From Gammaproteobacteria bacterium (GTDB taxonomy: Bacteria; Pseudomonadota; Gammaproteobacteria; Xanthomonadales; Marinicellaceae), in NCBI GenBank assembly GCA_030426065.1, contig JAUHZH010000196.1, forward strand, positions 1 through 5,051: a stretch of 5,051 bases of DNA, in the 5' to 3' direction. This document shows positions 1-5,051 of the stretch, one piece after another. The translations under genes and the position numbers were made by a program. Numbering within the stretch: position 1 is the first letter of the stretch; each line of letters begins with the position of its first letter. The notes below the pieces were generated by a model. The model was given only the letters and a program-made list of their open reading frames with translations. It was not told the DNA's origin and did no database searches.

Positions 1-1701
1 GGTTCCAGTGCCTTGATCGTCGGCCAGTGTCACATTTCGGCCTCCGGTGTTGAGGTTTGAAAGCATGACTGTGAACATTTCATCAAGCTCAACCACACCG
101 TCTCCGTTCACTGGAACAGTTACGCTTTGAGTTTCTCCACCATTTCCATTGAAGTTGAGTGTGCCGAGGCGGCTATCATAGTCACTGTCTGCGAAAGTCG
201 CTGTGCCGTCAGTTGTACCGTAATTGACGGTGAAACTAACATCCACAGGGTTGTCCAACAAGACACTGAAAACCATGTCTTGAGAGCCGCTGTTGCCTTC
301 TGTTGCAGACAGGTCATTGATGACGAGGGTGGCGTTGTCATCATTGATGATGTTGCCTTGACCTTGACTGTCACTGATGACCACGTTGTTGCCTTGAACA
401 TTGGAAAGATCAACCGTGAAAAACTGATCCAATTCAACCACGTTGTCATCGGTGATGGTCACAGAAATGGTCTGTGTTTCACCACCTGAGCCAGTGAAGT
501 TAAGCGTTCCTGATGTGGCTGTGAAATCATTGGTGTTGGTGGCGGTGCCGTTGTTGGTGGTGAAATCAACAGCCACGGCTCCGCTGGATCCACCGATCAA
601 TGTCACGGTGAAATCAAAGGTTCCTGCGTTTTCATTGTCAGTGATGTCGTTGATCGTGATGAAAGCGGTGTCGTCATTGGCGATGGTGCCCAGTCCCTGA
701 TTGTCAGAAAAAGTCACGTCCCGACCGCTGGCTTGGATGTTGCTGAGGTTCAAGAACAAAGTTTCATCAGGCTCTCCTACGGCATCACCGTTGATGTTGA
801 CGGTGGCGGTTTGGGTTTCACCGGCATTGCCAGTGAAATTCAAAGTGCCATTGAAAGCCGCATAATCATTGTCTGCGACGGTGGCAGTCCCGTCCGCAGA
901 GTTGGCATCAACCGAAAAACCGGTGTCCACGGCGTTGTTCAAGGTTGCGGTAAAGGTCAGGGCAGTGGTACCAGCGTTGCCTTCATTGACCATCACATCA
1001 TTGACGGACAGACTGGCGTTGTCATCGTTGGTGATGGTGCCTTGGCCTTGGCTGTCAGCAAATGTCACACTCCTGCCGGATGCTTGGATGTTGCTGAGGT
1101 TCATGAATAAAGATTCGTTCAGCTCGACCTTCGCATCCCCATTGATGTTCACAGTCACGGTTTGTGTCTCGCCTGCATTGCCCGCAAAGTGTAACGTGGT
1201 GTTGGTCGCAGCATAATCGCTGTCCGCGGTGGTGGCTGTGTTGTCTGCACTGTTTGCTGAGACACTCAAAGCGGTGTCCACATTGTTGCTTAAGGTGGCG
1301 GTGAAAGTCATGGCTGTGGTGCCTGAGTTGCCTTCATTGACAGACACATCATTGATTGAGATGGTGGCACTGTCGTTGTTGTTTATGGTGCCTTGACCTT
1401 GGCTGTCAGTCAAAGTGGCGCCGTTGGTTGGGTTGCTGAGGTTGACCACAAAAGTTTCGTTCAGCTCTACTGTGGTGTCTCCATTGATGGTGATGTTGAT
1501 GTTTTGGGTCAGCGAACCGCCTGCTGTGAATTGAACGGTACCGCTGTTGCTGACGTAGTCTGATCCCGCTGTGGCGGTTCCATTGGCGGTGTTGAAAGTC
1601 ACGCTGGCGGCACCCGAGTTGTTGCTCCTGGTGACTGTGAATGCCAATTGTGAGGTTCCGGCATTGCCTTCGGAGATGCTGGCATCCCCAATGGATATTT
1701 C
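1..1701 (-). repeat. Array of five Calx-beta domains
   Basis: Five head-to-tail domains fill residues 466-1032: domain 1 at 466-576 (bases 1369-1701), domain 2 at 577-693 (1018-1368), domain 3 at 694-810 (667-1017), domain 4 at 811-921 (334-666) and domain 5 at 922-1032 (1-333). Each opens with an I/V-ND/GD strand and (V)NEGN or similar, and closes with QGxGTIxNDD or a variant. Domains 2 and 3 are the closest pair: both are 117 residues and share LSNIQASGR. Their DNA shares the 20-base stretch starting at 732 and 1084, a 351-bp period. Domain 4 is the most divergent, with NENAGTF in place of the EGN turn. Acidic residues in the EGN, DxDY, GD and NDD turns are the expected calcium ligands of the family. 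Domain 5 reaches the window edge, so more copies may follow. Confidence 0.9.
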
Positions 1702-3096
1702 TGGTGGTACAACCAAGCCCCTGAGGCGGAATAATTCACGCACCACATTGGTGTCAGATGCACTGAAAAGCATGGCATTTTCGTATATGACTGGGCTGCC
1801 GTTGGCATCAGAGGCCGCAATCGGAAAGCCATCACCTGCGGCACCGTTGAGATCCAACATGCGTTCATAGTTCCCATTGCCGGTGTTGTATTTGTATAAC
1901 TCTCTGCCGGTGTCACTTTCCATGACGGCATAAAGGTCATTGAGGTAGACAAATTGGCTGGTCAAATTGGAATCGTCTGCAGCGGGTGCATTGGCATTGG
2001 TGATCTGGGTTTCTACACCGCTGGCAATGACAAAGGGTTCGTCATTACCTGCACCGTCATCGGCTTCGAAGTACAAATCACCTTGAAAAAGGACGGTGTT
2101 GCTGGGGTCCCTTTTGGTGGAGCCTGGCATCAGTTGTAGTTGGTTGTTGTCAGAACGGAGTAAGTAAAATAAATCACCACTGCCATCTGGGTCGCCTTCC
2201 ATCAACAAATGACCGTTGATGATGATCACATCTCCGTCGATTGATGACATGGGTCTGGGGTATCCATCAGCCGCACCATTGAGGTTGGTGTGAATTTCAT
2301 ACTGACCGTTGCCGGTGTTGTACTGGTACAACTCACGGCCCACGTTACTTTCCATCACCGCATAAAGGTTGCCATTGAAAACAAATTGGTTGGTCAAATT
2401 CGAGTCGTCTCCAACCAAAGGACTGGCGTTGACTATTTGGGTTTCAACACCTGCATTGGTGAGTCTGAAAGGTTCGTCATTTCCAGCGCCGTCATCCGCC
2501 TCAAAGTAGATGTCACCCTGGAAAATGGCCACATTACTGGGGTCTCTTTTTGTTGACCCTGGAACCAACTGCAGCTGGTTGTTATCGGAGCGAAGGTAAT
2601 AAAATAAATCGCCACTGTCATCTGGGTCACCTTCCATCAGCAAATGGCCATTGTGAATGATCATGTCGCCATTGACGTCGGTCATGGGTCTGGGATAACC
2701 GTCATTGGCACCATTGAGGTTGGTGTGGATTTCATACTGTCCATTGCCGGTGTTGTATTGAAATAACTCGCGGCCGACATTGCTTTCCATCACTGCGTAG
2801 AGGTTACCATTGAAGACAAATTGGCTGGTGAGGTTGGAATCATCTCCGACCAGAGGGTTGGCATTGGTGATTTGAACCAAGTTGGTGCCATCAAAACGGA
2901 AAGGCTCATCATTGTCAGCAGCATTGGCTGCTTCAAAGAATAACTCACCATTGAAAATGGCGTAATTACTGGGTCGGGCCTGAATGGCACCGGGTGTGAT
3001 GTCTCGATACAATTCGAAAACGGTGGGTGTGGCAATGGCTGCATTTGAAATAAACAGACACAGCAAAGTAGACAGGCATAGGCAAGTTTTACGCAT
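1..3096 (-). CDS. Large secreted ELW-repeat beta-propeller / Calx-beta repeat protein (3' end outside window)
   Basis: Reading the minus strand from ATG at 3096-3094 gives 1032 codons without a stop, reaching base 1 exactly in frame, so the C-terminus is missing. Residues 1-22 are a signal peptide. Residues 23-465 are propeller-like repeats with recurring FNGxLYF, GRELYxYNTG and NNQLQL motifs, related to the bacterial 'LVKDINPG...NGxLFF...ELW.DG' repeats. Residues 466-1032 are five Calx-beta domains of 111-117 residues carrying NEGN, GTATxxDxDY, GTLxF, GETQ, VELxE, LSN and QGxGTIxNDD motifs. Calx-beta domains are beta sandwiches that often bind calcium and are common in large bacterial surface or adhesion proteins, so an exported, possibly adhesive role is inferred. 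An AGGA at 3103-3106, 6 nt before the ATG, supports the start. A second in-frame ATG two codons upstream (3100-3102) abuts that AGGA and is less likely. Binding partner and export route beyond Sec are not visible; C-terminal anchoring or secretion signals would lie off the left edge. Confidence 0.93.
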   Translation of the reverse strand, partial: MRKTCLCLSTLLCLFISNAAIATPTVFELYRDITPGAIQARPSNYAIFNGELFFEAANAADNDEPFRFDGTNLVQITNANPLVGDDSNLTSQFVFNGNLYAVMESNVGRELFQYNTGNGQYEIHTNLNGANDGYPRPMTDVNGDMIIHNGHLLMEGDPDDSGDLFYYLRSDNNQLQLVPGSTKRDPSNVAIFQGDIYFEADDGAGNDEPFRLTNAGVETQIVNASPLVGDDSNLTNQFVFNGNLYAVMESNVGRELYQYNTGNGQYEIHTNLNGAADGYPRPMSSIDGDVIIINGHLLMEGDPDGSGDLFYLLRSDNNQLQLMPGSTKRDPSNTVLFQGDLYFEADDGAGNDEPFVIASGVETQITNANAPAADDSNLTSQFVYLNDLYAVMESDTGRELYKYNTGNGNYERMLDLNGAAGDGFPIAASDANGSPVIYENAMLFSASDTNVVRELFRLRGLVVPPEISIGDASISEGNAGTSQLAFTVTRSNNSGAASVTFNTANGTATAGSDYVSNSGTVQFTAGGSLTQNINITINGDTTVELNETFVVNLSNPTNGATLTDSQGQGTINNNDSATISINDVSVNEGNSGTTAMTFTATLSNNVDTALSVSANSADNTATTADSDYAATNTTLHFAGNAGETQTVTVNINGDAKVELNESLFMNLSNIQASGRSVTFADSQGQGTITNDDNASLSVNDVMVNEGNAGTTALTFTATLNNAVDTGFSVDANSADGTATVADNDYAAFNGTLNFTGNAGETQTATVNINGDAVGEPDETLFLNLSNIQASGRDVTFSDNQGLGTIANDDTAFITINDITDNENAGTFDFTVTLIGGSSGAVAVDFTTNNGTATNTNDFTATSGTLNFTGSGGETQTISVTITDDNVVELDQFFTVDLSNVQGNNVVISDSQGQGNIINDDNATLVINDLSATEGNSGSQDMVFSVLLDNPVDVSFTVNYGTTDGTATFADSDYDSRLGTLNFNGNGGETQSVTVPVNGDGVVELDEMFTVMLSNLNTGGRNVTLADDQGTGT
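1717..2964 (-). repeat. Three tandem 145-residue propeller-repeat units
   Basis: Within the minus-strand gene, unit 1 (residues 45-188, bases 2533-2964), unit 2 (189-333, bases 2098-2532) and unit 3 (334-460, bases 1717-2097) repeat the same order of motifs: a FxGxLYFEA...NDEPF segment, a DDSNLTxQFV...LYAVMES...GREL.xYNTGN segment, and, in units 1 and 2, a GHLLMEGDPD.SGDLFY.LRSDNNQLQL segment. Each segment is about 48 residues and resembles one propeller blade, giving roughly nine blades. At DNA level the conserved TTGGCTGGT/TTGGTTGGT positions are 435 and 432 bp apart (2821, 2386, 1954). Units 1 and 2 are nearly identical in protein through the middle and last segments; the last segment of unit 3 has diverged. 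The N-terminal strand FELYRDITPG...RPSN (27-44) matches the unit ends (LQLVPGSTKRDPSN), as expected if the N-terminus closes the last blade. Confidence 0.85.
3031..3096 (-). other. Sec signal peptide of the Calx-beta protein
   Basis: The first 22 residues have a short basic start (MRK), a hydrophobic core rich in Leu and Cys (about residues 5-17) and a small-residue end, NAAIA followed by TP. This fits signal peptidase I cleavage after Ala22 (A-I-A). Three cysteines (5, 7, 13) lie in the core, but none is preceded by a proper lipobox, so a lipoprotein is unlikely. Confidence 0.8.
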
Positions 3097-3102
3097 GGTC
3101 AT

Positions 3103-3106
3103 TCCT
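3103..3106 (-). promoter_or_regulatory. Ribosome binding site of the Calx-beta gene
   Basis: The minus strand reads CAGGAATGACCATG. AGGA is spaced 6 nt from the ATG at 3096, a normal Shine-Dalgarno distance, and this favours that ATG over the in-frame ATG at 3102. Confidence 0.6.
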
Positions 3107-3137
3107 GAGGTCAAAGTGTTGTTGTTTGGTTGGCTTG

Positions 3138-3158
3138 ATGCTAACCCCCTTTTAGCAT
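3138..3158. promoter_or_regulatory. Perfect 7-bp inverted repeat ATGCTAA-N7-TTAGCAT, candidate operator
   Basis: ATGCTAA (3138-3144) and TTAGCAT (3152-3158) are exact reverse complements around CCCCCTT. The right arm touches the -35 element of the upstream rightward promoter candidate (3158-3163). It also lies about 42 bp upstream of the Calx-beta start, where it could affect that gene's leader or promoter. A regulator site is inferred from position and symmetry; the cognate protein cannot be named. Confidence 0.4.
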
Positions 3159-3188
3159 TGACTTTTTTAACATTTTTTTACATATAAT
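3158..3188 (+). promoter_or_regulatory. Candidate upstream sigma70-type promoter of kynU-kmo
   Basis: TTGACT (3158-3163, five of six matches to the -35 consensus) and a perfect TATAAT (3183-3188) are separated by 19 bp of T-rich sequence. The spacer is longer than the optimal 17 bp. Initiation near 3195 would give a leader of about 80 nt containing the 3215-3241 inverted repeat. Confidence 0.45.
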
Positions 3189-3214
3189 TCCAGTGAATCT
3201 TTTGTATCATCACT

Positions 3215-3241
3215 TTGGGCTGATTAATTGATGAAGCCCAA
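3215..3241. promoter_or_regulatory. Perfect 7-bp inverted repeat TTGGGCT-N13-AGCCCAA, candidate operator or leader hairpin
   Basis: TTGGGCT (3215-3221) and AGCCCAA (3235-3241) are exact reverse complements around a 13-bp AT-rich centre. The site covers the -35 region of the downstream promoter candidate and ends one base before its TATAAT, a typical place for a repressor or activator site. In a transcript from the upstream promoter it could form a hairpin. It lacks the U-run right after the stem that a terminator would need. Confidence 0.45.
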
Positions 3242-3248
3242 CTATAAT
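3220..3248 (+). promoter_or_regulatory. Candidate proximal promoter of kynU-kmo
   Basis: A perfect TATAAT at 3243-3248 lies 28 bp before the kynU start codon. At 17-bp spacing the -35 is CTGATT (3220-3225), only three of six matches, so an activator might be needed. The predicted start near 3255 gives a leader of about 20 nt. Confidence 0.45.
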
Positions 3249-3276
3249 AAAGTGCTTTCTTTTTAAATAAACAACC

Positions 3277-4548
3277 ATGGATTATCAAGACAGTTTGGTA
3301 TTTGCTCAACAACTGGATGCTGAAGACCCAATAGGTCACATGCGCGACGCTTTCCACATACCAAAGATTAACAATGGCGCTGATGAGGAAATTTATTTGT
3401 GTGGCAACTCACTTGGACTCCAACCAAAGCGCACCAGCGAGTACCTCAATGATGAACTGGATAAGTGGCAACGCTTGGGTGTCAAAGGCCACTTTGATTG
3501 TGAATTCCCTTGGATGCCATACCACGAATTTTTGACCGAAGGTTCGGCTGCTTTGGTCGGGGCCAAAACCAGTGAAGTGGTGTGTATGAATTCTTTGACC
3601 ACCAACCTGCATTTGATGATGGTCAGCTTTTTCAGGCCCGAAGGCAAACGCTGTAAAATACTGATTGAAGACCATGCTTTTCCTTCAGATCATTATGCCG
3701 TTGAATCACAACTCAATTTTCATGGTTTGGATCCGGCCGAGCACATGGTGTTGGTGAAGCCCAGGGCGGGTGAAGATTGTTTGAGAACCGAAGACATTTT
3801 ACAAACCATTGATGATTTGGCGGATGAGCTGGCTTTGGTGATGTTACCTGGTGTGCAATACTACACCGGCCAAGTGATGGACATGAAAGTGATCTCCGAC
3901 GCCGCGCAACACCACAACATCCCTGTGGGTTTTGATTTGGCCCATGCCACCGGCAATGTGCCGATGGCTTTGCATGATTGGGGTGTGGATTTTGCCGTTT
4001 GGTGCTCTTACAAATACCTGAATTCGGGTCCGGGCTCAGTGGCGGGTTGTTTTGTACATGAGAAACACCATGACGATGTGGATTTGCCTCGTTTTGCCGG
4101 TTGGTGGGGTCATGACAAAAGCACACGCTTCAAAATGCAAAATCAATTCATGCCAATGAAGTCGGCCGAGGCTTGGCAGTTGTCCAACCCGCCGATTTTG
4201 TCTTTGGCGGCCATCAGGGCATCGTTGGACACATTCAAAGAAGCAGGTGGAATCCAAGCACTTCGTGACAAATCGAAGCAATTAACCGGCTATTTACGCT
4301 TTTTGTTAACAGAACGACTGGCAAAGCAAGTGTCCATCATCACACCGGATGAGTCTCTGTCTGGTTGTCAATTGTCCTTGACCATCGAGACTGACAAAAC
4401 AGGCCGATCGGTGTTTGAGGCATTGGAGGCCGCTGGCGTGACAGGGGATTGGCGTGAGCCCAATGTGATTCGAGTCGCCCCTGTGCCACTTTATAACCGC
4501 TTTGAAGAAATGGTTCGTTTTGTTGATATTTTGGAGCGCAGTTTATGA
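3277..4548 (+). CDS. kynU: Kynureninase (L-kynurenine / 3-hydroxykynurenine hydrolase)
   Basis: A complete 423-residue PLP-dependent fold-type I enzyme, normal length for the family. It cleaves kynurenine to anthranilate, or 3-hydroxykynurenine to 3-hydroxyanthranilate, releasing L-alanine in the cytoplasm. Family motifs in order: YLCGNSLGL (40-48), GVKGHF (68-73), MNSLTTNLH (104-112), AFPSDHYAVESQ (134-145), GVQYYTGQ (192-199), DLAHATGNVP (220-229), WCSYKYLNSGPG (242-253), WWGH (276-279) and SNPP (303-306). By alignment to known kynureninases from memory, Lys246 should form the PLP Schiff base, Tyr245, Asp220 and His223 should contact the cofactor, and Phe135/Asp138 should line its ring; all are present. 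An in-frame TAA at 3268-3270 rules out an upstream start. No clear Shine-Dalgarno precedes the ATG; the leader is AAATAAACAACC. The stop overlaps the kmo start, indicating one operon. Pairing with kmo suggests 3-hydroxykynurenine is the working substrate (inference). Confidence 0.97.
   Translation: MDYQDSLVFAQQLDAEDPIGHMRDAFHIPKINNGADEEIYLCGNSLGLQPKRTSEYLNDELDKWQRLGVKGHFDCEFPWMPYHEFLTEGSAALVGAKTSEVVCMNSLTTNLHLMMVSFFRPEGKRCKILIEDHAFPSDHYAVESQLNFHGLDPAEHMVLVKPRAGEDCLRTEDILQTIDDLADELALVMLPGVQYYTGQVMDMKVISDAAQHHNIPVGFDLAHATGNVPMALHDWGVDFAVWCSYKYLNSGPGSVAGCFVHEKHHDDVDLPRFAGWWGHDKSTRFKMQNQFMPMKSAEAWQLSNPPILSLAAIRASLDTFKEAGGIQALRDKSKQLTGYLRFLLTERLAKQVSIITPDESLSGCQLSLTIETDKTGRSVFEALEAAGVTGDWREPNVIRVAPVPLYNRFEEMVRFVDILERSL
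4533..4536 (+). promoter_or_regulatory. Ribosome binding site of kmo inside the end of kynU
   Basis: GGAG within TTGGAGCGC lies 8 nt before the kmo ATG at 4545 and is read as codons of kynU. Together with the ATGA overlap it fixes the kmo start and suggests translational coupling. Confidence 0.65.
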
Positions 4549-5051
4549 GCAAGCCACAACACATCACCTTGATAGGTGCAGGACTGGTGGGTTCCTTACA
4601 GGCCATATTTTTGGCCCAAAGGGGTTATCGAGTCACGGTTTTCGAGCAGTTGCCAGACATCAGGAAAGAAGCGATACCCGCTGGCCGGTCGATCAATTTG
4701 GCTTTGGCGAATCGCGGCATCAGGGCACTGGAAGCCGTGGGTGTCATGCCACAAGTCAAACCCTTGTTGATCCCCATGACGGGGCGCATGTTGCATGATG
4801 AAGACGGCCATTTGCAGCTACAAAAATACGGACAAAAAGAAGAAGAAGTGATTTATTCGGTGTCCCGTGCCGGTTTGGTCAGCCTGTTGCGTGACCATGC
4901 CGAAGCGACGGGGCAGGTTGAATTTCACTTCAAACATGAATTGATGGCTGTGGATTTTGAAGAGAACCACATTCATGTTCATGATTTGGTCAACGGACAG
5001 ACGCAACGGCATGATTTCGAATACTTGATGGGTGCCGATGGCGGCGGCAGC
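4545..5051 (+). CDS. kmo: Kynurenine 3-monooxygenase, N-terminal 169 codons (3' end outside window)
   Basis: The frame opens at ATG 4545, overlapping the kynU TGA as ATGA, and stays open to the window edge. It is a class A FAD-dependent aromatic hydroxylase that converts L-kynurenine to 3-hydroxykynurenine with NADPH and O2. The FAD dinucleotide-binding motif GAGLVGS is at 11-17, followed by a strand ending in Glu34 (TVFE), which would bind the ribose. The KMO-typical GRSINLALANRGI is at 47-59, MTGRMLH at 78-84, IYSVSR at 103-108 and the start of the second FAD motif, GADGGGS, at 163-169. Arg81 and Tyr95 are 14 residues apart, as are Arg84 and Tyr98 that bind the substrate carboxylate in Pseudomonas fluorescens KMO, so they probably do the same here. 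About 280 residues, including the NADPH/substrate-facing C-terminal part, are missing because the window ends. Other FAD hydroxylases are unlikely given the kynU partner and these motifs. Confidence 0.95.
   Translation, partial: MSKPQHITLIGAGLVGSLQAIFLAQRGYRVTVFEQLPDIRKEAIPAGRSINLALANRGIRALEAVGVMPQVKPLLIPMTGRMLHDEDGHLQLQKYGQKEEEVIYSVSRAGLVSLLRDHAEATGQVEFHFKHELMAVDFEENHIHVHDLVNGQTQRHDFEYLMGADGGGS

Noticed and set aside
127..1216. Overlapping plus-strand open frames (127-489, 443-700, 733-1110, 869-1216) that read like small proteins
   Set aside because: They lie opposite the Calx-beta domains. Their mutual resemblance comes from the repeated domains on the minus strand, and they lack family motifs and supported starts.
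1..1701. CRISPR-like or satellite repeat because of regular recurring DNA motifs
   Set aside because: The period (333-351 bp) is a multiple of three, matches protein domains, and the frame stays open throughout.
3058..3084. Lipoprotein signal because of cysteines in the signal peptide
   Set aside because: Cys5, Cys7 and Cys13 are not preceded by a lipobox, and a good signal peptidase I site (AIA) follows the hydrophobic core.
3138..3180. Hairpin ATGCTAA/TTAGCAT followed by T-runs, as a rho-independent terminator
   Set aside because: No gene reads rightwards into it, the stem is short and AT-rich, and the T-run is offset by several bases. An operator or leader element fits better.
1571..3187. 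Other short open frames on both strands over the propeller region and its start (for example 1571-1870, 1954-2139, 2290-2556, 2984-3187)
   Set aside because: All are shadows of the continuous minus-strand frame, which has a signal peptide, a ribosome binding site and recognisable repeats.
3393..4281. Minus-strand open frames inside kynU (3393-3647, 3409-3675, 3713-4126, 4036-4281)
   Set aside because: kynU is complete, with all catalytic motifs; these frames have no recognisable domain.

Overview
The window holds three protein-coding genes in a divergent layout and no RNA gene, mobile element or CRISPR array. GC content looks moderate. The gene content fits a free-living, probably marine Gammaproteobacterium (the Marinicella or Xanthomonadales neighbourhood is a guess). 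The support is a kynureninase / kynurenine 3-monooxygenase pair beside a giant secreted Calx-beta protein with ELW-type beta-propeller repeats. No taxonomic marker is present, so this is inference.

Left, minus strand (1-3096): one uninterrupted reading frame of 1032 codons starts at 3096 and runs off the left edge. It encodes a Sec signal peptide, then about 440 residues of tandem propeller-like repeats (three 144-145-residue units), then five consecutive Calx-beta domains. The protein continues beyond the window. The many plus-strand open frames across this region are shadows of it.

Middle (3097-3276): a 180-bp AT-rich divergent intergenic region. It contains two perfect 7-bp inverted repeats, each overlapping the -35 region of a candidate rightward promoter with a perfect TATAAT -10 box.

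Right, plus strand (3277-5051): complete kynU (kynureninase, 423 aa), overlapping by 4 bp (ATGA) with kmo (kynurenine 3-monooxygenase), of which the first 169 codons are present. Together they convert L-kynurenine to 3-hydroxykynurenine and then to 3-hydroxyanthranilate plus alanine. This is the middle of the kynurenine route, which leads to quinolinate/NAD or to tryptophan catabolism. The genes for the steps before and after would lie outside the window.

The kynurenine genes are a known pathway. The less ordinary parts are the repeat architecture of the surface protein and the paired palindromes in the divergent promoter region. I do not see a clearly new biological system.
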